From the NCBI GenBank assembly GCA_035455245.1, contig DATIFN010000010.1, positions 124,001 through 188,000 on the forward strand: a stretch of 64,000 nucleotides of DNA, in the 5' to 3' direction. Below the pieces are notes generated by a model. It worked only from the letters and a program-made list of their open reading frames with translations, ran no database searches and had not been told where the DNA came from. A program made the translations under genes and the position numbers. Shown here one piece after another: positions 18,425 through 25,966 of this stretch. This DNA comes from UBA8516 sp035455245. Its GTDB lineage: Archaea > Thermoproteota > Nitrososphaeria > Nitrososphaerales > Nitrosopumilaceae. Within the stretch, counting starts at the first letter, position 1. Every line of letters starts with the position of its first letter.

Positions 18425-19066
18425 CTACTCGTATGTTGATTGTGACGATACTCCGGAGGGTGATGGAACTGATGGGAATCTATCGCCAATCTGTTGTTCT
18501 GCAACTGCAGATGCTTCCTGTAGAATCTTATCTGTCTCTTCGTTAGATACATCAGAGTCTACACTAAAGTCTCCACCTGCTAGCGAATCCATCATTAGTC
18601 CATTGAGTGTCTGTGTCATCGAGTTAAGTTCTGCGTCTGCCTCTGGCATGAATCTTCCAAGGGATGATTTCAGTCCCTTCATGGTCGACATTGCTGGTGC
18701 AATAGCTACCATTGCATCTCCAAGATCATGGATGGTAGTTAGACGTAATTGTACTTGTTCTAATGCCATTCTTGCATTACCTAACATCTTTGTGACCTTT
18801 CTAATTTCTGCTAACTCATTGGACAAAACTCTGCTCGTACTAGCATCGTGTTGTTGCATTGCGGCTACGATTCGTTTGAAAAGCTGTGCATCGCGTTCTC
18901 TTAGCTTTCCTAACATAGAATCCATCTTCGATATTTGACCCTGTAATTTGTTCACAGCGCCTTCAATTCTCGGTTTGAGTGCTCCCTGTGGCTTTACAGC
19001 GTCATGTATTTTTTCGTTTAAACCTCTGGTCTCTTGTCGAGTCCAGGTTTTATCGAAGCCTGTCAT
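18425..19066 (-). CDS. cdvB: ESCRT-III-like cell division protein, CdvB paralog 1
   Basis: 213 aa, predicted to form membrane-remodelling filaments at the division site. The Snf7-like helical core runs about residues 10-175 (basic first helices, then acidic helix near 175-190). The C-terminus is a Pro/Ser-rich tail (FPSVPSPSG) and there is no C-terminal winged-helix domain, as in the CdvB1/B2 branch. It is strongly similar to the protein at 50129-50764, sharing among others KLFKRIV-like, LGNARMALEQ and RFMPEAD blocks. Its promoter carries the palindrome at 19124, at the same distance as in the paralog. CdvA and CdvC are not in the window. Confidence 0.9.
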   Translation of the reverse strand: MTGFDKTWTRQETRGLNEKIHDAVKPQGALKPRIEGAVNKLQGQISKMDSMLGKLRERDAQLFKRIVAAMQQHDASTSRVLSNELAEIRKVTKMLGNARMALEQVQLRLTTIHDLGDAMVAIAPAMSTMKGLKSSLGRFMPEADAELNSMTQTLNGLMMDSLAGGDFSVDSDVSNEETDKILQEASAVAEQQIGDRFPSVPSPSGVSSQSTYE

Positions 19067-19123
19067 GAGTGGTAGTTTAAAATTTGCTTCTTAATGTCGG
19101 GTGTATATTATCATCAACATTAG

Positions 19124-19141
19124 GCTAAATTTAGCTCACAA
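19124..19141 (-). promoter_or_regulatory. Palindromic site upstream of cdvB paralog 1
   Basis: GCTAAATTTAGC is a perfect 12-bp palindrome, followed here by TCACAA. It ends 57 bases before the cdvB ATG, upstream of the TATA region (GATAATATAC on the reverse strand). The same 18-base motif, with one difference, lies 57 bases before the second cdvB at 50822. It also lies between cdvB and the divergent MurI-like gene. Confidence 0.75.
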
Positions 19142-19173
19142 AATGTAAATCAGGCACATATTTTGTTGACATC

Positions 19174-19932
19174 ATGCCAAGGATTGCAGTTTTTGATTCT
19201 GGTTTGGGTTCACTTTCCATCATCAAACTACTACAAAAAAAAATCAAATCAGAGATCATCTATTTTGCAGACCAAAAAAATTTTCCCTATGGAACAAAAT
19301 CTTTGTCTGAACTTGAAAACATAATAAAATCAACCATCAGCAAATTAGAAAAAAAATTTAATCCAGATATAATAATAATCGGATCAAACACACCTTCATT
19401 GCTATTAAAAAAAATTACAAAACCAAAGATCATCGGAGTTTACCCACCACTGATACAAGCAGTCAACAAAACAAAATCACATTCTATAGCTATACTGGCA
19501 ACAAAATCAGTTATAGAAAGCAATGAATTAAGAAATTTCATTAAAAAAAATGTACCAAAAACAATTACGGTGAATCCCATAAATGCGTCTGCTCTTGTAG
19601 AGCTTGTTGAGTCAGGCAAATTTATTTATGACAAGAAGTTTTGCAAGAAAAGAATCGAGGGAGTTTTACTAAAACAAATCACAACTAATAATATTGATGT
19701 TGTAACATTGTCCAGTACACACTTACCATTCCTTTTGCCTATTTTAAAACAGGTCTTTCCAAATATCATATTTTTAGATCCAGCATGTCTTGTAGCAGAT
19801 CAAGTTGCAAGAAAACTGAAAATAAAAAATTCAAAACGAAATTCGATGAAAATTTTTACCTCTGGAAACCTAAAACATTTTCAAAAGCTATTAAGTAAAA
19901 TTGGAATCGAAAATAAAGTAAAACCATTATGA
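19174..19932 (+). CDS. MurI/Asp-Glu racemase family protein lacking both catalytic cysteines
   Basis: 252 aa with the glutamate racemase fold signature: VFDSGLGSLSI at the N-terminus (conserved Asp-Ser), PYGTKS, GSNTPS and LSSTHLPFL. In true MurI the latter two motifs carry the catalytic cysteines (CNTA and GCTH). Here both are serine, at residues 71 and 181, while the neighbouring Asn-Thr and Thr-His are kept. Racemisation by the standard two-Cys mechanism is therefore unlikely. Archaea of this group have no murein, so another substrate or a non-enzymatic role is possible. It is divergent from cdvB; its stop overlaps the end of cbiF by six bases. Confidence 0.85.
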   Translation: MPRIAVFDSGLGSLSIIKLLQKKIKSEIIYFADQKNFPYGTKSLSELENIIKSTISKLEKKFNPDIIIIGSNTPSLLLKKITKPKIIGVYPPLIQAVNKTKSHSIAILATKSVIESNELRNFIKKNVPKTITVNPINASALVELVESGKFIYDKKFCKKRIEGVLLKQITTNNIDVVTLSSTHLPFLLPILKQVFPNIIFLDPACLVADQVARKLKIKNSKRNSMKIFTSGNLKHFQKLLSKIGIENKVKPL

Positions 19933-20694
19933 TTTGATTTTTGTTTTTCTAAACCCATGACTAAATGTTTTGTCATATAATCTGGAATATTCATAAGATT
20001 TTGGATTTACAACGTCGCCAATAATTATAATTGCGGTACGAGTAATTTTCTTATCTCTTACCTTCTTTGCAATATCTTTTAGTGTTCCTGTTATTACTTT
20101 CTCATCCTTCCAACTTGCACGATATACTGCAGCCACTGGAGTCGATTTTGGATAACCACCTGCAATTGCCTGTTTTACTATGTCTGAGAGAAGATGCACA
20201 CTGAGATAGAATATCATGGTTGCTTTGTGTTTGGCAAGTTCCGAAATTTTCTCCTGTTTTGGGACCTTAGTTCGTGATTCAGCTCTTGTAATGATAATGG
20301 TCTGGGTTACACCTGGAAGTGTAAGTTCGGAGCCTAAAGCTGCGGCTGATGCCAAAAAGGAAGTGATGCCAGGAACTATTTCACATTCTATTCCAGATTT
20401 TTGAAGATTATCTGTTTGTTCCCGTATGGCACCATAAATACTTGGATCCCCATCGTGTAATCGTATTACCAATTTTCCTTTCCTTGCGCTGGTTTTCAAA
20501 ATATCAAAGATGTCCTCTCTAACAAGCTTTGCCGCATCATGCAGTTCTGCTTTTTTACATAATTTTATGATCTCTGGTGGGATCAGAGATCCTGAATAAA
20601 CTACTACATCTGCACTCTGCATCAGTTTTTTTGCTTTTATGGTAAGAAGATCAGGATCTCCGGGGCCACAACCGACAAAATAGACCTTAGACAC
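19927..20694 (-). CDS. cbiF: Precorrin-4 / cobalt-precorrin-4 C11-methyltransferase
   Basis: SAM-dependent methyltransferase of the corrin ring (255 aa). It has the CobM/CbiF N-terminus VYFVGCGPGDPDLLTIKA, then VVYSGSLIP and HDGDPSIYGA, and the EIVPGITSF segment. It is the last gene of cbiT-cbiL-cbiF and overlaps cbiL by eight bases. A cobalt-early (anaerobic) pathway is likely in this group but cannot be proved from this enzyme alone. Confidence 0.92.
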   Translation of the reverse strand: MSKVYFVGCGPGDPDLLTIKAKKLMQSADVVVYSGSLIPPEIIKLCKKAELHDAAKLVREDIFDILKTSARKGKLVIRLHDGDPSIYGAIREQTDNLQKSGIECEIVPGITSFLASAAALGSELTLPGVTQTIIITRAESRTKVPKQEKISELAKHKATMIFYLSVHLLSDIVKQAIAGGYPKSTPVAAVYRASWKDEKVITGTLKDIAKKVRDKKITRTAIIIIGDVVNPKSYEYSRLYDKTFSHGFRKTKIKS

Positions 20695-21409
20695 GCTTTA
20701 CCACCATTATTGAAAAATACTTGTTGGTAAAAGTATCCTTAGTTACTTCGCCTAAAGTTAATTTTTTAACAATTTCTTCTTCGGTACCAATGTCTTGTGC
20801 TATTGCAAAAATTGAGCTGTCAGAAAATCCTGCTTCTTTTAATAGCGTAATGACTTGATCAAAATATCTCCCATCTTTTAAAAATATCATAGTGTCACAG
20901 TTCTTTGCTGTTTCTTTTACCCTAGAAAGATCGTAACAGGCAGGAATTACTGCCACTGTTTCATTCCCTTCTGCAATGCTTATTCCAACTTTAGATGCAA
21001 AAGCAAACATCGACACTATTCCAGGAATAACTGTTATGTTAATTTCAGGATATTTTGATTTTAGTTCGCGCTGGATGTAGATCCAAGTGCTGTAGAGTGA
21101 CGGATCGCCTACAGTAAGATAGACGACTTTTTTACCAGATTTTATTACATTTGCTATTTCCTGAGCGTTTTTTTCCCAAGTGTTTTCAAGTGTTTCTTTG
21201 TCTTTGACCATTGGAAAAACTAAGTTTATGGTTTCCGGTTTTTTTGAATTATCGATTACCGAGGTTACAATAGAATAGGCAATGCTTGTTTTTCCTTCCT
21301 TAGATGTTGGACATATTATTACATCGGCATTTCGAATAGCCTTTACAGCCTTTACAGTTAAAAGGTCGGGATCTCCTGGACCACAACCGACACAAATGAG
21401 ATCTGCCAT
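20687..21409 (-). CDS. cbiL: Precorrin-2 / cobalt-precorrin-2 C20-methyltransferase
   Basis: 240-aa tetrapyrrole methylase. ICVGCGPGDPDLLTVKA begins the fold, TVGDPSLYSTW is the C20 branch motif and VIPGIVSMFAFAS follows. It is the middle gene of cbiT-cbiL-cbiF; the gap to cbiT is 32 bases and it overlaps cbiF by eight bases. It acts early in corrin synthesis, before cbiF. Confidence 0.92.
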   Translation of the reverse strand: MADLICVGCGPGDPDLLTVKAVKAIRNADVIICPTSKEGKTSIAYSIVTSVIDNSKKPETINLVFPMVKDKETLENTWEKNAQEIANVIKSGKKVVYLTVGDPSLYSTWIYIQRELKSKYPEINITVIPGIVSMFAFASKVGISIAEGNETVAVIPACYDLSRVKETAKNCDTMIFLKDGRYFDQVITLLKEAGFSDSSIFAIAQDIGTEEEIVKKLTLGEVTKDTFTNKYFSIMVVKRV

Positions 21410-21441
21410 TAGAGGCGATCCAATTTGTGCCTAATTAAAAG

Positions 21442-22032
21442 CTAGATTTTTGTTGCGGATATCACGGTAACAGGATTTCTTGCAAGCATCATTGTTCCAG
21501 TAGAGGTCTTTCTACTCTTTGAAACAGTAATTTGCGTAACATCAATTGATGAAAATTTCAGTTTCTCTATTTCATCCAAAACTGCAACTAGTGTTTCAAG
21601 CAAGATAGTACCAATCACAATTCGGCCCCCTGATTTTAGTTTCCCTTCGCATAGTGTTAGTATATCCTTTGTGTCTCCCCCGGTTCCTCCTATGAAGATT
21701 GCATCGGCAGTTGGCAATTCAGAAATTTTTTCTGTAGCATTTCCAAATATTACTGTTATATTTGAAACATGAAATTTTTCGATGTTTTTCTTGGTTAATT
21801 CAATAGCCTTTGGATCAAAATCAATTGAGAATACTTGACCGGTAGGTTTTACCTGTAGTGCAGATTCGATAGATACAGAACCGCTTCCACACCCAACATC
21901 ATATACAATCTGGCCTGATGACAGTCTTGCTTTGCTTATCTGGATAGTCCGGACTTCTTCCTTTGTGATAGGAACCTCCTCGACTCTTTCAAATAATTCA
22001 TCTGGAATCCCAGGCGTACTGTGTTTCCACAT
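21442..22032 (-). CDS. cbiT: Cobalt-precorrin-6B/7 C15-methyltransferase (decarboxylating)
   Basis: 196 aa. The N-terminus WKHSTPGIPDELFERVEEVPITKEEVR is the CbiT hallmark, and the SAM-binding motif DVGCGSGSVSIE lies near residues 43-54. FIGGTGGDTKDIL is a family block. It methylates C15 and decarboxylates the ring C acetate side chain. First gene of the three-gene cobalamin operon. No CbiE fusion is present, as is usual in archaea. Confidence 0.92.
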   Translation of the reverse strand: MWKHSTPGIPDELFERVEEVPITKEEVRTIQISKARLSSGQIVYDVGCGSGSVSIESALQVKPTGQVFSIDFDPKAIELTKKNIEKFHVSNITVIFGNATEKISELPTADAIFIGGTGGDTKDILTLCEGKLKSGGRIVIGTILLETLVAVLDEIEKLKFSSIDVTQITVSKSRKTSTGTMMLARNPVTVISATKI

Positions 22033-22065
22033 CTAGCACAATGGCATACTCTAGATATTTTAGTG

Positions 22066-22482
22066 CTACTTGATAGGAACCCCTGTTATTGCAGGGTGTA
22101 TCAGAGTATTAACAAGAATCCACGTAAATATGAAAATAAAAAAGTAGCTTCCTATTCCTGTCATGATCAATTTTTTCTTGTCTGATGGCGGAAGTGGTAT
22201 GCGCATTGCTTTTGCTATTCCATAAGAAATGATAAACAGAATAATCATAATGCCAAATCCTACGTATGGTCTAGAGTCAGTGCCTACAGCGTTTCCTGCA
22301 AATGCGGCGATTATTCCTGCGAGAACACCCAGACCAATCCTTATCCAAAAGAGGGTACCAATCGGATTCCTTGTCACTCCGTCAGTTTGTGTCATGGTTG
22401 GTTCGTTTGGAGGTAGGTCCTTTAGGTTTGTATCAACAGGTGCGGACTTTTCTTCTTCTTTTTTCTTTGGATGTCTGGTCAA
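22066..22482 (-). CDS. Three-helix membrane protein, possibly EMC6-like
   Basis: 138 aa: a charged cytosolic N-terminus of about 45 residues, then three hydrophobic segments (about 46-66, 72-92, 108-130). The arrangement (Arg, GVLAGIIAAFAG, a second helix, a basic PPSDKKKL link, a G-rich third helix) resembles EMC6, the small subunit of the ER membrane protein complex. This resemblance is by eye and weak. It sits 33 bases upstream of cbiT on the same strand and could share its transcript. Confidence 0.6.
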   Translation of the reverse strand: MTRHPKKKEEEKSAPVDTNLKDLPPNEPTMTQTDGVTRNPIGTLFWIRIGLGVLAGIIAAFAGNAVGTDSRPYVGFGIMIILFIISYGIAKAMRIPLPPSDKKKLIMTGIGSYFFIFIFTWILVNTLIHPAITGVPIK

Positions 22483-22578
22483 TTAAATTTACAAAGTGAC
22501 TCACAGGAAACCATGCTTAAAATCTTTGGTTCGTTTCTTAATAGCAACAGTATAATTTTGGAGTGGTAATGCGCTATC

Positions 22579-24510
22579 ATGACACTTGCAGGTATAGAAC
22601 TACGCTATCTAGTAAATGAAATCATCGGAAAGATTGATGGATATTATGTGAGCAACATTTACGGAATTAGTCGTGACAGTCTACTTTTCAAATTACACCA
22701 TCCAGAAAAACCAGACATTTTACTGATGTTTTCTACATTGGGTTTATGGATCACTTCAATCAAGATAGAACAAATTGAAGAAAACAGACTGGTAAAGAGA
22801 TTAAGAAACGATCTGCTCCGATCAAAAATTTCTTCAATAAAACAAATTGGCGCAGAAAGAATTGTTTATGTGACATTTGCCACTTCGGAACAAGAATTTG
22901 TTCTAATTGGAGAATTTTTTGGAGATGGTAACATAATTTTATGTGATAAAAACATGAAGATACTTGCTCTTTTACATTCTATTGATGTACGGCATAGAAG
23001 ATTGAATGTTGGATTCAACTATGAACCTCCACCACAAAGCGGATCGGACATTTTTAACATTGAACAGAAAGATCTTGCCGCAATACTATCCGTGTCAACA
23101 CCTGTAGTACGATGGATAGGTAGGACTCTAGGAATTCCTGCAAAATATGCCGAAGAGATAGTACGAATTGCAGAAATGGATCCATTAAAACCTGGAAACG
23201 GCCTTTCTGAAAAAGATGTAGAAAAAATTTTTGTTGTGACTAAAAATCTGGTGGAAAAAGTTGTGAATGGAGTGCATGAACCAATTTTAGTAAAAACTGA
23301 AAAAGGTGCGGATATCTTTCCGGTAAAACTTGGCAACCTAGGAGATTCAAACTATACCAAGATTGCAAGTTTTATGGAAGGATTGGATTCGTTGTTTACA
23401 CAGAATCTTCTTGAACGCGGCAAGTCAACACAAGCAAATACTGTCATGCAGAAAATTGAAGAATTCGAACATAAATTAGAAGACCAAATAAAAGCAATAT
23501 CTGCCGTCAAAGAAAAAGCTGGGGCGATTTCGGCGATAGCAAAATCATTGTTGGATTTAGTTTCAAAAGGTGTGACTTCGCTAGAAAATCCAATGGTAAT
23601 AGACGTGTTAAGAAAGCAAAATGCGGATTTTGTAAAAGAAAGGGGTATTTTGTTTATAGATGCTAACGGTGAAAAGATTCAGATAAATCCCGATTCCTCC
23701 TTGCAAGCCATTGCTTCAGTTTTGTTTAATGAATCAAAACGACAGATAAATGCCATAGAATTCATAGAATCTGCAAAAAAGAAAACTGAGAAGAGTCTTG
23801 AGAACTTTAGAAAACAAGAAAACATTGCCAGAGATTCCGTTGTGTTCACAATACAAAAAAAAAGAGAATGGTATGAAAGATATAGATGGTTTTTCACCTC
23901 TGATGGTCTTTTGGCAATTGGCGGTCGTGATGCGTCATCCAATTCGTCAGTCATCAGAAAACATCTAGAAAAAGGCGACAAAGTGTTTCATGCAGAAATT
24001 TTTGGCTCTCCATTTTTTCTTCTAAAAAATAGTTCCGAATCTAATGTAACTAGTATTTTAGAAACAGCGCAGGCAACTGTTTGTTTTAGCAGAGCTTGGA
24101 GAGAAGGCCTGTATGGATTGGGTTCTTACTGGGTAAACCCAGATCAAATAAAGACTGCTGCGCCAAGCGGTCAATTTATTGCAAAAGGCTCCTTCATAGT
24201 TGAGGGTCAGAAAAATTTTGTCAAGGTAAGCGGCATGCGTTTGGCTGTTGGTCTTTTAGAAAAAGATGATAGTTATTCCCTCATGTGTGGACCTCCTGAA
24301 GCTATCAAAAAAAACTCTATCTATTATGTTATAATCGAACCATCGGGTTTTGAAATGGTAGAAATTGCAAAAAAGATAAAACTGGAATTTCTCAAGTTTA
24401 AAGAAAAAGAGGACATAGTTAAAGCAATTAGCATGGATGATTTTACTCGGGTAATACCTGCCGGGGAGAGCCACATAGTTGAATCCGGCATCGGCCAGGG
24501 ATACAGATGA
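22579..24510 (+). CDS. NFACT-family ribosome quality-control protein (Rqc2/RqcH homologue)
   Basis: 643 aa. The NFACT-N domain opens with TLAGIELRYLVNEIIGKIDGYYVSNIYG, a helical coiled region spans about 270-430, and the NFACT-R domain (WFFTSDGLLAIGGRDASSN...) lies near residues 435-540. The family binds stalled 60S/50S-peptidyl-tRNA and, in some members, adds C-terminal tails. It is first in a three-gene overlapping operon with a Mut7-C nuclease and AMMECR1 protein. An RNA-binding role is solid by family; tail synthesis in this organism is an inference. Confidence 0.92.
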   Translation: MTLAGIELRYLVNEIIGKIDGYYVSNIYGISRDSLLFKLHHPEKPDILLMFSTLGLWITSIKIEQIEENRLVKRLRNDLLRSKISSIKQIGAERIVYVTFATSEQEFVLIGEFFGDGNIILCDKNMKILALLHSIDVRHRRLNVGFNYEPPPQSGSDIFNIEQKDLAAILSVSTPVVRWIGRTLGIPAKYAEEIVRIAEMDPLKPGNGLSEKDVEKIFVVTKNLVEKVVNGVHEPILVKTEKGADIFPVKLGNLGDSNYTKIASFMEGLDSLFTQNLLERGKSTQANTVMQKIEEFEHKLEDQIKAISAVKEKAGAISAIAKSLLDLVSKGVTSLENPMVIDVLRKQNADFVKERGILFIDANGEKIQINPDSSLQAIASVLFNESKRQINAIEFIESAKKKTEKSLENFRKQENIARDSVVFTIQKKREWYERYRWFFTSDGLLAIGGRDASSNSSVIRKHLEKGDKVFHAEIFGSPFFLLKNSSESNVTSILETAQATVCFSRAWREGLYGLGSYWVNPDQIKTAAPSGQFIAKGSFIVEGQKNFVKVSGMRLAVGLLEKDDSYSLMCGPPEAIKKNSIYYVIIEPSGFEMVEIAKKIKLEFLKFKEKEDIVKAISMDDFTRVIPAGESHIVESGIGQGYR

Positions 24511-24995
24511 GTCAAAAAAAACTACTTTTCATAGTGGATGCCATGTTGGGCAATCTTGCAAAGAAACTCAGAGTTTTGGGATATGACTCGGCTTATTTCT
24601 CTTCTATCGAAGATGAAAAACTTGTCACAATTGCAAAAAATGAAAAACGAATCATACTAACAAAAGACGAACAACTTTGCAAAACAGCACAAAATCAGGG
24701 GATGGCAGCTGTACTAATCAGAGGAAATGACGAGCTTGAACAAATTATGCAGATACATCAAAGTATAAAGTTTGAAAATTTTGTGATGGATACAAACAAT
24801 TCTAGGTGTATTGTTTGTAATGGTAAATTACAACAAGTTGAAAAATATCGGACGATAGGCAAGATTCCAGAAGGTGTTTTAGAAAGGGAAGAAAAGTTTT
24901 GGATGTGTGACGGATGTAAAAAGATCTACTGGCAAGGAACTCATTTTGAAAAACTTCAAGAATTTGTTAATAAATTAAACAACAGATTACAATGA
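24507..24995 (+). CDS. Mut7-C RNase domain protein
   Basis: 162 aa. The N-terminal half is a PIN-like nuclease: FIVDAMLGNLAKKLRVLGYD and LTKDEQLCKTA carry the acidic residues. The C-terminal half is a zinc ribbon CIVCNGKL...CDGCKKIYWQGTH. This domain pair defines Mut7-C. It overlaps the NFACT gene by four bases and the AMMECR1 gene by four bases, so co-translation is likely. An RNA target linked to stalled ribosomes is plausible from context only. Confidence 0.9.
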   Translation: MSQKKLLFIVDAMLGNLAKKLRVLGYDSAYFSSIEDEKLVTIAKNEKRIILTKDEQLCKTAQNQGMAAVLIRGNDELEQIMQIHQSIKFENFVMDTNNSRCIVCNGKLQQVEKYRTIGKIPEGVLEREEKFWMCDGCKKIYWQGTHFEKLQEFVNKLNNRLQ

Positions 24996-25588
24996 TTTCA
25001 GATAAAGATGGTGAAATCTTGGTTAGGACAGCAAGATCTGCTGTTACGGCACATCTTACAACAAGAAAAAAAATTACATTGGAAGAAGATTTCAAATCTA
25101 GATTTTCTTATAATTCAGGTGTCTTTGTTACTTTAAACAAAGATGAAGAACTCAGGGGATGTATTGGATTTCCCACACCAGAAAGAAAATTGTACCAATC
25201 TCTTGTGGATGCCGCCGTTGCATCAGCGACAGAAGATCCCCGATTTCCTTCTGTAACATTTGAGGAATTATCATCCATTTCCTTCGAGGTAACTGTATTA
25301 ACTCCTCCAGAGGAGATTCGTGTAGAAAGCACTTCAGAATACCCAAGCAAAATAAGGGTTGGGAAGGACGGTTTGATTGTCAGGTGGGAATTTGGGGCAG
25401 GTCTGCTTCTTCCTCAGGTGCCTGTGGAATACGGCTGGAATGAAGAAGAATTTCTTAGTCATACATGCGAAAAGGCAGGCGCACCACCGGATTATTGGAA
25501 AAGAAGAAGCACAAAAATACTCAGGTTTGAGGGGATTGTTTTCAGGGAAGCGATTCCAAATGGAGATGTAATACGAATTCAGTTATAG
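24992..25588 (+). CDS. AMMECR1-domain protein
   Basis: 198 aa matching the AMMECR1 fold, with the signature LRGCIGFP near residue 48, the ATEDPRFPSVT block and the C-terminal LLPQVPVEYGWNEEEFL...CEKAG. The family is conserved in archaea and eukaryotes and has no settled biochemical function. It is the third gene of the NFACT/Mut7-C/AMMECR1 operon. Its stop overlaps the end of the opposing aconitase X small subunit gene by six bases. Confidence 0.9.
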   Translation: MISDKDGEILVRTARSAVTAHLTTRKKITLEEDFKSRFSYNSGVFVTLNKDEELRGCIGFPTPERKLYQSLVDAAVASATEDPRFPSVTFEELSSISFEVTVLTPPEEIRVESTSEYPSKIRVGKDGLIVRWEFGAGLLLPQVPVEYGWNEEEFLSHTCEKAGAPPDYWKRRSTKILRFEGIVFREAIPNGDVIRIQL

Positions 25589-25966
25589 TATTTTACCATT
25601 TTCAGCATCAAGCAGAATTTTTTTTCCATCCGTTAACAAATCATATTCTTTTCCTGTAGCCATAACCAGGGGTATGTTTGCAAGAGCACAACCTGATGCA
25701 GTTGTGATATCAACTTTTGAGCATATCATTGCAAGTGGTGCACAATTATTTGATTTCAAAGAGTATATAGTATAGGCTCCAACGCTGCTGCCCACCCCAA
25801 AGGGAAAGACCAGAATCTTGTCTGCAAGCGATTTGCCAAAAAGGTCGTGTTTTTCATCTCTTATTTTGCCAGTTTTTTTGTCTACAGCACCAAGGAAATT
25901 GATTGGTTTTTTTGCTATCATTACTTTACCTTGTGCTTTTCCTTTTACAATTATTTTTAATGTCAT
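25583..25966 (-). CDS. Phosphomevalonate dehydratase small subunit (aconitase X swivel, DUF126)
   Basis: 127 aa. The swivelling small domain of aconitase X: ISFLGAV-like IN FLGAVDKKTG, FPFGVGSSVGAYTIY and CAPLAMICSKVDI match DUF126. It overlaps the large subunit gene by four bases. The pair dehydrates (R)-5-phosphomevalonate to trans-anhydromevalonate phosphate in the modified archaeal mevalonate route to isoprenoid lipids. Confidence 0.9.
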   Translation of the reverse strand: MTLKIIVKGKAQGKVMIAKKPINFLGAVDKKTGKIRDEKHDLFGKSLADKILVFPFGVGSSVGAYTIYSLKSNNCAPLAMICSKVDITTASGCALANIPLVMATGKEYDLLTDGKKILLDAENGKIL

